29,748 nt of DNA, from contig CAYVTI010000028.1 in NCBI GenBank assembly GCA_964454545.1, positions 1 through 29,748 on the forward strand, in the 5' to 3' direction. This document shows positions 1 to 8,276 of the stretch, piece by piece. The position numbers and the translations under genes were made by a program. How positions within the stretch are numbered: the stretch's first letter is position 1; every line of letters begins with the position of its first letter. Origin of the DNA: JABCZZ01 sp964454545. Lineage in GTDB: Bacteria > Pseudomonadota > Alphaproteobacteria > Rickettsiales > JABCZZ01. The notes under the pieces were generated by a model that had not been told where the DNA came from, did not search any database, and was given only the letters and a program-made list of their open reading frames with translations.

Positions 1-11
1 ATTATAAAAAT

Positions 12-40
12 CACGATTATATATTTGACAAACACAAGTC
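12..40 (+). repeat. Left terminal inverted repeat of the IS1595-family element
   Basis: It starts CACGATTATATATTTGACAA and pairs with the right end at 25 of 29 positions. It contains the TTGACA -35 box of the transposase promoter, so transposition and expression signals overlap. Confidence 0.85.
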
Positions 41-52
41 TAGTGGTAGTAT
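25..52 (+). promoter_or_regulatory. Sigma70-type promoter for the transposase
   Basis: A perfect TTGACA (25-30), a 16-bp spacer and TAGTAT (47-52) lie about 30 bp upstream of the transposase ATG at 81. A TGAGG ribosome-binding site precedes that ATG. The prediction is from sequence only. Confidence 0.6.
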
Positions 53-80
53 GAACTCATTGTAAAGCAATGAGGTTTAT

Positions 81-1014
81 ATGTCTATGTTGTCTGCGCC
101 GCATTTCCATGATGAAGCTGAGGCTGTAAGGTTTTTGGAAGGCATTATCTGGGCTAATGGCATCATCTGCCCGAAGTGCGGAAGCAAAGCGGAACACTAT
201 CAGATTAAAGGGCAACGTCCCGGCCTGCGTTGCTGCAAATCTTGCCGTAAGCAGTTCACTGTGAAAGTGGGAACTGTGTTTGAAGATAGTCATGTGCCGT
301 TGCGTAAATGGCTAATGGCTGCATATTTGCTTGCTTCCAGCAAGAAGGGTATGTCGAGTCACCAGATACACCGCGCATTAGGTGTGACCTATAAAACTGC
401 TTGGTTTATGACGCATCGTTTACGTGAAGCAATGGCTCCTGGTGGTTCTTTGCCTCCTTTGGGTGGTGAAGGAAAGACTGTTGAAGCCGATGAAACCTAT
501 ATCGGCAACAAAGGCAAGCAAAAGCCCGGTGCGCGTGGCTGGTCACACAAGGAAAAGGTGTTTTCTCTGGTGGAGCGTAAAGGGCATGTCCGTTCACAAC
601 ATGTGCAGCGTGTAAATGCAAAGACGTTGCGTCCTATCATGCAAGAACAGATTGCAGCGGAAACCCGCCTTATTACTGATGAAGCAAGGCAATATATTTC
701 CCTTGGCAAAGACTTTGCTGAACACCATAGCGTTAATCACAGCATTGGCGAATATGTGCGCGGCGATATTCATAGCAACACTGTTGAAAACTACNNNNNN
801 NNNNTACTTTACCATCTACAAGCGCGGTATGACTGGTGTTTATCAGCATTGCAGCGCCAATCATTTAAAGCGTTATCTGGCTGAGTTTGATTTTCGCTAC
901 AATACCCGTGAAGGGCTGGAATATAATGACAGGCTACGCACCGAGAACCTACTTGTTGGTATCGTAGGTAAAAGGCTTACTTATCGGCGGATTGATTGCC
1001 AGAAAGCGATATAA
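81..1014 (+). CDS. IS1595-family (ISXO2-like) transposase, interrupted by an assembly gap
   Basis: This DDE-type transposase moves the surrounding element. The N-terminal part has a zinc ribbon (CPKCGS at about residues 31-36, then CKSC) followed by a helix-turn-helix region. The catalytic part begins at EADETYIG, continues with TDEARQY and ends with the SNTVENY...YKRGMTGVY block typical of the family. The reading frame breaks only at ten Ns (795-804). The left side ends in TAC and the right side begins with TAC, so removing the Ns and one TAC joins the halves in frame. The result is about 306 residues, running through NYFTIYKRG to the stop at 1014. The gene is therefore probably intact in the cell. 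The start at 81 has a TGAGG ribosome-binding site. Confidence 0.88.
795..804. other. Assembly gap (10 N) inside the transposase gene
   Basis: Ten Ns are flanked by TAC on both sides. Protein continuity across the join implies that the true gap is zero and the contigs overlap by at least these 3 bp. Repeated IS copies commonly break assemblies this way. Confidence 0.9.
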
Positions 1015-1019
1015 GAAAG

Positions 1020-1625
1020 ATGACTGATGAATCCTTATATAGAGATGAAGCGTCTGATATATACGAAGCGTTTGGACGTTTTATTAATAGGTATTCTAAA
1101 GTTGAAGAAATAATTCACGTTTTTTTCCGTTATTCATCTGGCATGTCAATTGACGCTGCACGTGTTATTAGCAGCGGTATGCGGGTGCAGGATATAATAG
1201 AGCGAATTAGAAAATTAAATGTGATACAAGAAAGATCGGAAGAATTCCGGCAACAGATAAATGATATTTTTTGCCAATTTGATACAATCGGAAAATTACG
1301 TCATAATTTAGTCCATAGGTCTGGAAATGCATCTAAAGACCTTTATATCACCACAAATCTCATCACATCAAAAGCGAATAACGAGTATGAGATGTTGTTA
1401 ACAAAATTAAGTGATATTAAAAATGCTTCTAAGGATTTAAAAGTGATTCGCTTGAAATTGTTTTTTATTATGAATCCTGATCAACATTTTTTTCGTCAAC
1501 ACCCTGAGGAGTCTTACTCATCTTATACATGGCAATATAAACATCTTGTGCCAACGAAGTTGCGGAAACCACATTCTTCCATTCCTCAATTATCTGAGCA
1601 CCAGCCGAAATCATCTCTGAAGTAA
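1020..1625 (+). CDS. Transposon passenger protein with a HEPN-like RxxxxH motif, function unknown
   Basis: The gene starts 5 bp after the transposase stop and lies between the transposon ends, so it is cargo. The 201-residue product is mostly helical. It has the segment FDTIGKLRHNLVHRSG, whose R-x4-H pattern matches the RX4-6H signature of HEPN nuclease-like proteins of toxin and defence systems. This motif is short, so the assignment is an inference. The C-terminus is basic and proline/serine-rich (PHSSIPQLSEHQPKSSLK) and looks disordered. I chose the ATG at 1020 over the upstream one at 996 because it avoids overlapping the transposase stop and has AAGAAAG just before it. The gene is AT-richer than the chromosomal genes nearby, as expected for transferred DNA. 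Confidence 0.7.
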   Translation: MTDESLYRDEASDIYEAFGRFINRYSKVEEIIHVFFRYSSGMSIDAARVISSGMRVQDIIERIRKLNVIQERSEEFRQQINDIFCQFDTIGKLRHNLVHRSGNASKDLYITTNLITSKANNEYEMLLTKLSDIKNASKDLKVIRLKLFFIMNPDQHFFRQHPEESYSSYTWQYKHLVPTKLRKPHSSIPQLSEHQPKSSLK

Positions 1626-1661
1626 TCTTTATGCTGTCTGTTTTCATATAGGAGCCTTATT

Positions 1662-1823
1662 ATGCAAAAAGTTGAGACTGAGAAAGAGCGGTTTATCCGC
1701 GTTGCCCGTGAGCATGAATGTGACGAAACGGGTGAGGCGTTTATGAATGGGTTGAAAAACGCTCTTGATAAAAAGCCAACAACTCAGGAAAAAATCAAAA
1801 AACAGGCGAAAAAGAAGAAATAG
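1662..1823 (+). CDS. Small basic passenger protein of the transposon (53 residues)
   Basis: This short gene starts at the ATG at 1662, preceded by AGGAG at about 10 bp spacing. It ends just before the right inverted repeat. The product has an amphipathic first half (ERFIRVAREHECDETGEAFM) and a lysine-rich tail (KKQAKKKK). Small proteins of this character are, from memory, common companions of ISXO2-like transposases. I assign no function. Its good ribosome-binding site, spacing from the preceding gene and position inside the element support it as real. Confidence 0.6.
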   Translation: MQKVETEKERFIRVAREHECDETGEAFMNGLKNALDKKPTTQEKIKKQAKKKK

Positions 1824-1840
1824 CCGAAACGCTAAATATT

Positions 1841-1869
1841 GGCTTGTGTTTGTGAAGTATATAAACGTG
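1841..1869 (-). repeat. Right terminal inverted repeat of the IS1595-family element
   Basis: Read on the minus strand it begins CACGTTTATATACTTCACAA and matches the left end at 25 of 29 positions. The 8-bp ATAAAAAT direct repeat follows immediately outside. Confidence 0.85.
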
Positions 1870-1877
1870 ATAAAAAT

Positions 1878-2171
1878 ACATAAAATCCCCAATGAACAAC
1901 CCCTTCCTTTTCTTATTGCAATTTTATGTGATTAAATATAGGGCTGACCTTATTCTAAATAATTTTCTCTATTAATACAGCAGCATACACAGATAACTCA
2001 GTGATAAATTACCAATAAGAACTCTTAGAAATTTCAAATTGTAATGGAAAAAACAGGAATAACAAATAGAGTGAAATTATGTCCTCTTTCAGTGGATATA
2101 AATTATCATTCTATGCGGCTGCCTCTATCCTATGCTTCCGTTATTGGTGAGATCCATATACGGTTGCTTTC
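1878..2171. other. AT-rich intergenic region upstream of the hybrid kinase
   Basis: I see no gene here. The stretch is AT-rich and must contain the promoter of the 2172 gene, but I find no convincing -35/-10 pair. The ATG at 2172 lacks a clear ribosome-binding site. Confidence 0.5.
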
Positions 2172-5100
2172 ATGAAACATAATAAATCCTCGCCCAAGAA
2201 AGGCCAGCTTATTGCATCTACAGAAATCGAGTCGGTGAAGAATGAACATTTTTATATAGCCGGTATTGGTGCTTCTGCGGGGGGACTGGATGCCTTCAGC
2301 AAGTTGCTGGCAGCACTGCCGGAAGATGCCGGCATGGCTTATGTGCTGGTACAACACCTCGATCCTCAGCATAAAAGTGATTTAAGTAGTCTTTTGGCTA
2401 AAACCACCCGCTTACCTATTCTGGAAGCAACGCAGGGAATGAAAGTGCTGCGCAACCATATCTATGTTATCCCTCCCGATACCAGCCTGACCATCAAGAA
2501 AAGGATTTTGCAGCTTGCGCCCCGAAGCGATCTGCCCGCACCATATCTGACGATTGATCATTTCCTGCGTTCTCTGGCCGATGACCAGCAGGAACAAGCT
2601 ATCGGCATCATTCTGTCAGGCACGGGAACAGATGGCACGCAGGGGTTAGAAGAGATCAAGGCGGTAGGTGGCATCACCTTCGCACAGGATGAAATCACTG
2701 CTCAGCAGGCCGGAATGCCTCAGAACGCAGTCCGCAGCGGATGCGTTGATTTTATTCTGTCGCCTCATGAAATTGCTCTTAAACTGAGCCAGATTAGAAA
2801 ACATCCTCTTGTAGTTCTCCATGATAATTCCACAAAGAAGGCTCCGCTGACATCAGAAGAAGAGCATTACAAGAAAATTCTTGCCCTGCTGCGTGCTTCC
2901 ACAGGAGTGGATTTTAGCGCCTACCGCGATACGACCATCAAGCGCCGCATTATGCGTCGTACAGTACTGCATACCAAGGATGGACTGGAAGAGTATGTCA
3001 AGCTGTTAGAGCAAAATCCTGCTGAAGTCGATGCGCTCTACCACGACCTGCTTATCAATGTTACGAGCTTCTTCCGCGATCCCGATGCATTTGAGATACT
3101 TAAGACCGAAGTATTTCCTGCCCTTATCAAAAATAAGAAATCGAATACGCTGATGCGTATTTGGGTACCGGGTTGTTCTACAGGACAGGAAGCCTATTCT
3201 CTGGCCATAGTATTGCTGGAGTACATGGATAAAGTCAATATACGCTTGGAGATTCAGATCTTCGCCACCGACTTAAGCGACCAGCATTCTTTACGTAAAG
3301 CACGGGAAGGAGTGTATCCGCAAAGTATCGAAGCGGAAGTCTCGCCTGAGCGCCTGCGCCGTTTCTTCACCAAGGAAGAGGATAATTACCGTATCAATAA
3401 AAGAATCCGGGAGATGTGTATTTTTGCCAAGCATAACGTGGCGGCTGATCCACCTTTTTCCCGTCTTGATTTAATCAGCTGCCGCAACCTGCTTATTTAC
3501 TTGTCCCCGCTCTTACAGCGACGGGTCATTCCCACGTTCCATTATGCGTTGAATCCGGAAGGATTTCTGCTGCTGGGCGCTTCGGAAACCGTGGGCACAT
3601 TCACGGATTTGTTTGCCGTAGCTGACCAGAAACACCGAATCTATAAGAAAAAAACTACTGCAGGACGGCAATACCAGCATTTCAATGCCGAGGATTTTAA
3701 GGCGCGCATGTCGCTGGATTTGCCAAAGATTCTGCCCGCCACTACGAGTGCGGACTGGCAACGGGAAGCAGAACGCATCATTTTAGGCAAATACGCTCCC
3801 GCCGGGCTTCTGGTGAATGATAATCTCGATATATTGCAATTCCATGGCCGTACCAGCCCCTATCTCGAACCCGCAGCGGGAGAGCCAAGTCACAACCTTT
3901 TGCGCATGACATGCGAAGGGCTCTTTCCGGTACTGCACAGCGCCATTGAAGAATGCCGCCGCCAGAATGTGGCTGTTCGCCGCCAGAATATACGTTTGCG
4001 AAAAAACGGAGAGACGCGAGAAGTGAATATTCAGGTTCTCCCCGTCAAATTGCGGGGTGCCAGCGAAAGCTGTTTCCTCATTCTCTTTGAAGAAATGAAT
4101 GCGCATACCCCCGCCATGCAAGTGGAAAAGACGCCAGAGGATGAAAATGAGGTAACACAGCTGCGACAGGAACTGGCTTCCCTGCATGAATATCTTCAAT
4201 CCGTCATTCAACAGAAGGACACGATCAATGAGGAAATGAAATCAGCCAATGAGGAAATCCTTTCGAGCAATGAAGAGCTGCAAAGCACCAACGAAGAGAT
4301 AGAAACCGCCAAAGAGGAACTGCAGTCCGTCAATGAAGAGCTGAGCACGATCAACGAACAACTCCAGCAACGCAACCAGGAGCTGCAACGCCTTAACGAC
4401 GATTTGGTTAACCTGCAGGTCAGTGCTGGCATCCCGATTATCGTCATCGGCTATGACCTGCAAATTCGCCGCCTTACACAGGCTGCGGTAAAAGTCTTAG
4501 ATCTTTCTCCCAATCCAGCAGAAAATTCTATCGCTACCCTTAAACTGGCATTGGATGTACCCGACTTGGAACGGATTATCAAGAAAGCGGTCACCAATGT
4601 GCAGATACAAGAGCGCGAAATCCGCGATAAGTATGGTTTCTGGCATATGCTGCGCGTCCACCCTTACCGCACGATGGATAACAAGATCGACGGAGCAGTT
4701 ATCACCACGATGGATATTAACGATATTAAAAACACCCAGAAACAGCTGATAGAAGAGCGCAATTATACGCAGGCTATTCTGGACACCGTTCGCGTTCCCT
4801 TGCTCGTTCTCAATGAAAAGCTTCAGGTGCAAATGGCTAATCCGGCTTTCTACAAAGTTTTTCTTGAGTCAGCAGAAACAACAGAAAACCGTATATTATA
4901 CGATTTGGGAAACAGGCAATGGGATATTCCTGAACTGCGGCGCTTATTTGATGAATTGCTGCCTCAAAGAAAAATACTTAAGGACTATGAAGTACATCAT
5001 AATTTCAAGTTTATCGGTCCTAAGGTTATGTTGCTTAACGCCTGTCAAATCGAAAACTCTCCTTTGCTGCTTCTCGCCATTGAGGATATAAGCGAGCGCA

Positions 5101-6293
5101 AAGCGCTGGAAACAGAACTGAAGCAATACAGCGTGCAGTTGTCTCGGATCAATAATCGGAAGAATGAGTTTCTGGCAATGCTGGCGCATGAACTGCGTAA
5201 TCCTCTGGCTCCACTTTCCAATGCTCTAAACATCATACGAAATCCAGGTATAACTCCGGAAGTGGCAGCGCAAGCACACGAGATGATGCAGCGGCAACTT
5301 CAGCAAATGGTACGCCTGGTGGATGATCTGCTGGACATATCCCGCATTACCAGCGGCAAGATTGAATTGCAAAAGGAGCCGGTGGAACTAGCCCAGGTGA
5401 TACATAGTGCTGCCGAAACCAGCCATTCGCTCATTAAAGAATCAGTGCATACGCTTGCCATAAAGTTACCTGAAGAACCGTTGTGGCTGGAAGCCGATGC
5501 AGCGCGCATGATTCAGATATTCAGCAATCTTCTTAACAACGCGGCCAAATACACGAAGAAAGGCGGACACATCCAGTTAAGCGCGCAGCACGAGGGCAAT
5601 CAGGTAAGCGTGCGGATACAGGACAACGGTATCGGTATCTCTGCCGAGATGCTGCCGCACATCTTTGACATGTTCACGCAGGTTGACAGTTCACTGGAAC
5701 GGGCACAAGGCGGTTTAGGCATTGGCCTGGCACTGGTGAAAACCCTGGTGGAACTGCATGGCGGAACCGTCAAGGCAACCAGCAAGGGTGTAGGGCATGG
5801 AGCAGAATTTATTGTGCAGCTGCCGCTGATTTTGCCGCTGCGTGGGAGAAAGAATATATCCTCCGAAAAGAAAGATGTTCCGCCTCTGGCCAAAACAAGT
5901 GTTAAGCGCGTACTGGTTGTGGATGATAATGAAGCTTCCGCAAAAACCATGGGATGGATGATAGAAATGCTTGGCCACGAGGTACGGATCGCCCATGATG
6001 GCGCTAACGCTATTACCATTGCCAAGAGTCTCTCTCCCGATATGGTATTGCTGGATATTGGTCTGCCAGGAATGAATGGTTATAAGATTTGCCGGGCTCT
6101 GCGACAAGAACCCGTATTGAAGAATACAAAGATCATAGCGCTCACGGGCTGGGGACAGAAGGAACACCGCCTGCGTTCCAAGAAAGCAGGGTTTGACTAT
6201 CACATCGTTAAGCCATTGACTCCGGATATGTTGCAAGAACTGCTTAACTCGTTGGAGCAGAAAGAGACCAGGCAGTTAACTCCAGCCGAATAA
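2172..6293 (+). CDS. CheB-CheR-PAS-histidine kinase-receiver hybrid protein
   Basis: This single 1373-residue protein joins chemotaxis-type modification domains to a hybrid sensor kinase. Residues about 28-215 form a CheB methylesterase domain with the catalytic triad visible: Ser35 in GASAGG, His62 in QHLDP and Asp154 in GTGTDG. Residues about 230-500 form a CheR methyltransferase with the SAM-binding GCSTGQEAYS from residue 334. A PAS-like segment follows, then a long heptad coiled coil at about 657-750 (repeated NEEL/NEEI units) and two PAS-like domains. Next come HisKA with His1006 in AHELRNPL, HATPase_c with DNGIGIS and GLGIGLALV, and a receiver with phospho-acceptor Asp1295. No membrane segment is seen, so it should be cytosolic. 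All catalytic residues I can check are present. It sits upstream of the LuxR/LuxI genes on the same strand. Confidence 0.93.
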   Translation: MKHNKSSPKKGQLIASTEIESVKNEHFYIAGIGASAGGLDAFSKLLAALPEDAGMAYVLVQHLDPQHKSDLSSLLAKTTRLPILEATQGMKVLRNHIYVIPPDTSLTIKKRILQLAPRSDLPAPYLTIDHFLRSLADDQQEQAIGIILSGTGTDGTQGLEEIKAVGGITFAQDEITAQQAGMPQNAVRSGCVDFILSPHEIALKLSQIRKHPLVVLHDNSTKKAPLTSEEEHYKKILALLRASTGVDFSAYRDTTIKRRIMRRTVLHTKDGLEEYVKLLEQNPAEVDALYHDLLINVTSFFRDPDAFEILKTEVFPALIKNKKSNTLMRIWVPGCSTGQEAYSLAIVLLEYMDKVNIRLEIQIFATDLSDQHSLRKAREGVYPQSIEAEVSPERLRRFFTKEEDNYRINKRIREMCIFAKHNVAADPPFSRLDLISCRNLLIYLSPLLQRRVIPTFHYALNPEGFLLLGASETVGTFTDLFAVADQKHRIYKKKTTAGRQYQHFNAEDFKARMSLDLPKILPATTSADWQREAERIILGKYAPAGLLVNDNLDILQFHGRTSPYLEPAAGEPSHNLLRMTCEGLFPVLHSAIEECRRQNVAVRRQNIRLRKNGETREVNIQVLPVKLRGASESCFLILFEEMNAHTPAMQVEKTPEDENEVTQLRQELASLHEYLQSVIQQKDTINEEMKSANEEILSSNEELQSTNEEIETAKEELQSVNEELSTINEQLQQRNQELQRLNDDLVNLQVSAGIPIIVIGYDLQIRRLTQAAVKVLDLSPNPAENSIATLKLALDVPDLERIIKKAVTNVQIQEREIRDKYGFWHMLRVHPYRTMDNKIDGAVITTMDINDIKNTQKQLIEERNYTQAILDTVRVPLLVLNEKLQVQMANPAFYKVFLESAETTENRILYDLGNRQWDIPELRRLFDELLPQRKILKDYEVHHNFKFIGPKVMLLNACQIENSPLLLLAIEDISERKALETELKQYSVQLSRINNRKNEFLAMLAHELRNPLAPLSNALNIIRNPGITPEVAAQAHEMMQRQLQQMVRLVDDLLDISRITSGKIELQKEPVELAQVIHSAAETSHSLIKESVHTLAIKLPEEPLWLEADAARMIQIFSNLLNNAAKYTKKGGHIQLSAQHEGNQVSVRIQDNGIGISAEMLPHIFDMFTQVDSSLERAQGGLGIGLALVKTLVELHGGTVKATSKGVGHGAEFIVQLPLILPLRGRKNISSEKKDVPPLAKTSVKRVLVVDDNEASAKTMGWMIEMLGHEVRIAHDGANAITIAKSLSPDMVLLDIGLPGMNGYKICRALRQEPVLKNTKIIALTGWGQKEHRLRSKKAGFDYHIVKPLTPDMLQELLNSLEQKETRQLTPAE

Positions 6294-6591
6294 CACCATA
6301 ACAGAAGGCATAAGATTCACGGTAACCCGCTCTAAATAATGGCATGAAGAACATTTGTTTCATTCCCGGAAGGAATGTCGCTATAACCAAAACATCCTGA
6401 AATGTTCAGTTCGAATCGTATCTAGAATCATGAGCCATTTATTATGGTATACCTGTGAATACAACACGTAAAGTATTGTAAAATTCCTGTTAACAGAAAT
6501 CTTTCTTAAGCTAATGCTTGACATTAACAAGCCAACGGTTAGAAGTACAAGGACTAAACACATAAGTTAAGCAGGAAAGTGGCTTTAACTC
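6294..6591. promoter_or_regulatory. Intergenic region upstream of the luxR-type gene
   Basis: No gene is visible. A small hairpin with stems CATTCC/GGAATG lies at 6361-6377, without a T-run, so it is weak as a terminator. The luxR promoter should lie here. I could not identify a convincing lux box. Confidence 0.4.
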
Positions 6592-7368
6592 ATGGGATTA
6601 GACTTCGCTCAGTTCATAACTGACACGAATCGCGTCAACACCGTTGAAGAGGCCTTCAGCATTCTGGAAAAGAGTCTGGCCTCCTTGGGGTTTGACAGGG
6701 TTGTGTATTCCCTCATTACCGATCACCCTACCCTCAATCTGAGGCGCGGACACGGCATATTGCGCAACTATCCCGAAGATTGGATGAAATACTACTCCGC
6801 CAAAAATTATTTTGATGTGGATCCTGTCATTAAGCTCATCAAGCAGACATCCGGCCCCTTCTTATGGAACGACCTTCCCGCCCTGAAAAAAGGCCTGCAA
6901 CAGGATGAAAACATCCTGATGGAAGAGGCAAAAGAAGCAAAATTGCTGGATGGCATAGGATTATCGCTAAGGGGGCAATACGGGGAAATCGTTGGCATGG
7001 GGGTCGCAAGCAGTAGCGGCGGCGCCGATTTGGACAAGGATACCGTATGCATGGTATACGCGCTCTGCTCGCAGTTCCATATCACCTACCGGGAAAAACA
7101 GGCACGATATGCGCCTGTCGTCATTGAATTATCTCACCGTGAAAAGGAAGTGCTTACATGGACGGCGGAAGGCAAAAGCAAAAGCGCCATAGCAGAAATA
7201 CTGGCCATCAGCGATGAAACGGTCAAAACTTACATAAACAGGATATTCTACAAACTGGGGGTGAATTCCATACAGCTTGCGGTAGTAAAAGCGCTGGCGC
7301 TGGGCCTCATCTCTCCCGCCGTTCCCCAGAAATTTTACGTGCATGAGGAACTCGTGTCCCCCAAGTAG
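6592..7368 (+). CDS. LuxR-type acyl-homoserine-lactone receptor/transcription factor
   Basis: The protein binds an acyl-homoserine lactone and controls transcription. The ligand-binding residues of TraR-type receptors are all present with exact spacing: Trp64, Tyr68, Asp77, Pro78 and Trp92 correspond to TraR Trp57, Tyr61, Asp70, Pro71 and Trp85. The C-terminal helix-turn-helix runs from about residue 190 (LSHREKEVLTWTAEGKS through VKTYINRIFYKLG). At 258 residues it is a normal size for the family. Conservation of the pocket argues for genuine signal binding. The synthase gene starts 55 bp downstream, which suggests co-transcription or autoregulation. The start has AGGAAAG about 14 bp upstream, a little far, but no better start is evident. 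Confidence 0.93.
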   Translation: MGLDFAQFITDTNRVNTVEEAFSILEKSLASLGFDRVVYSLITDHPTLNLRRGHGILRNYPEDWMKYYSAKNYFDVDPVIKLIKQTSGPFLWNDLPALKKGLQQDENILMEEAKEAKLLDGIGLSLRGQYGEIVGMGVASSSGGADLDKDTVCMVYALCSQFHITYREKQARYAPVVIELSHREKEVLTWTAEGKSKSAIAEILAISDETVKTYINRIFYKLGVNSIQLAVVKALALGLISPAVPQKFYVHEELVSPK

Positions 7369-7384
7369 GGGACATTACAATCGT

Positions 7385-7398
7385 TCATTCTTGAATGA
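7385..7398. promoter_or_regulatory. Short dyad between luxR and luxI, possible operator
   Basis: TCATTC-TT-GAATGA is a perfect 14-bp dyad in the 55-bp gap between the two genes, ending 25 bp before the synthase ATG. It could be a LuxR-type binding site or simply a hairpin. It is shorter than a classical 20-bp lux box. Confidence 0.35.
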
Positions 7399-7423
7399 TA
7401 CTACTCATAATTCATGGAGAATT

Positions 7424-8068
7424 ATGGGTGCTCACGTTATATCGATAGAAAATTCTCATGCATATGGCGGCGTCATGCCATCCATGCTCCGGCTGAGATA
7501 TAAGGAATTCAAGGAACGCCAGAGCTACAATATCCCCACTTTCAAAGACATGGAATACGATACCTATGACACGCCGGCAACCGTGTATATCGTATGGCGC
7601 GATGATGACGGTGAAGTGCGGGGATGCTCACGCATGGCCCCCACGGATCGCGCTTATATGATCAAAGATCTGTGGCCTGATTTGGTAACCGAACTTCCCC
7701 TACCCAGCAACACAGCTATCTGGGAATCCTCACGGTTCTGCATCGATAGCTCCCTGCCCAGCCAGATGCGCCAGCAGGTAAAACTGGAAATTCTTCAGGC
7801 GAAAATCGAATATTCGCTTGCGATAGGCGTCATGGGCATGATCGGCATCATGCCGCCGCTCATATGGCGCGCCGTATTTATAAATTCCGGATGGCCCGTG
7901 GATCACATCGGCCCGGTGGCGGAGCTGAGCACGGGCGAAAAGGTTGTGGCAGGCTGGATTCATGTCAACCCGGGTATTCTTAACAGGCTGCGCAGCAAAA
8001 CCGCTCTCTACGATTCACTGCTGGAATCGGACAAAATGGTGCTGCCCCTCCTGAAAAGAGTCGCCTGA
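7424..8068 (+). CDS. LuxI-type acyl-homoserine-lactone synthase
   Basis: The enzyme makes an acyl-homoserine lactone from S-adenosylmethionine and an acyl carrier. With the ATG at 7424 (ribosome-binding site GGAGA just upstream) it has 214 residues, normal for the family. The invariant residues are visible: Arg25, Phe29, Asp46, Asp49, Arg70, Glu101 and Arg104. The usual Trp near position 34 is Tyr35 here, a mild deviation. The upstream extension of the reading frame to 7343 overlaps luxR and has no ribosome-binding site, so I rejected it. The stop codon overlaps the ATG of the next gene (TGATG), indicating translational coupling. With the adjacent LuxR protein it forms a complete quorum-sensing pair. 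Confidence 0.93.
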   Translation: MGAHVISIENSHAYGGVMPSMLRLRYKEFKERQSYNIPTFKDMEYDTYDTPATVYIVWRDDDGEVRGCSRMAPTDRAYMIKDLWPDLVTELPLPSNTAIWESSRFCIDSSLPSQMRQQVKLEILQAKIEYSLAIGVMGMIGIMPPLIWRAVFINSGWPVDHIGPVAELSTGEKVVAGWIHVNPGILNRLRSKTALYDSLLESDKMVLPLLKRVA

Positions 8069-8256
8069 TGATGATAAGAATTAAGGACATGTGCATAGAC
8101 ACGCAGGCACCTTATGCCGAATGCCTGCAATATCTGTTAGCCGACGCAGAGCAAAAAGGATTTTATCACATTGCCGCTATTCTCAGGGACGCGCATGAGA
8201 AAATTAATGACTTTTATGATGAACTCCTAATCGTCGAGAACCAGAAAATCCAGTAG
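8068..8256 (+). CDS. Small protein translationally coupled to the acyl-homoserine-lactone synthase
   Basis: This 62-residue protein begins at an ATG overlapping the luxI stop codon, so its translation depends on luxI. It is predicted to be largely helical and acidic (core YLLADAEQKGFYHIAAILRD), with no signal peptide or membrane segment. I do not recognise a named family. Small helical genes directly after luxI are seen in other alphaproteobacteria, as far as I recall, but the role is unknown. The overlap and the downstream receiver gene 20 bp later point to one operon. Confidence 0.7.
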   Translation: MMIRIKDMCIDTQAPYAECLQYLLADAEQKGFYHIAAILRDAHEKINDFYDELLIVENQKIQ

Positions 8257-8276
8257 AACCAGATTCAAATCCATTC

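Larger units (their letters stand above)
4..1877 (+). mobile_element. IS1595-family (ISXO2-like) transposon with passenger genes, including target duplications
   Basis: The element spans 12-1869 between inverted ends, flanked by an 8-bp direct repeat ATAAAAAT at 4-11 and 1870-1877. The left end (12-40) and the reverse complement of the right end (1841-1869) agree at 25 of 29 positions and both begin CACG. An 8-bp target duplication is what the IS1595 family normally makes. Inside, all on the plus strand, are the transposase (81-1014), a 201-residue passenger (1020-1625) and a 53-residue passenger (1662-1823). The 10-N assembly gap lies in the transposase. The ends and direct repeat are seen directly; the family comes from the transposase. 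The cargo-bearing structure is inferred from both passengers lying between the ends. Confidence 0.85.

Noticed and set aside
616..1014. 132-residue frame overlapping the transposase end
   Set aside because: Only its second half is real: it is the transposase C-terminus, shifted out of frame by the N gap.
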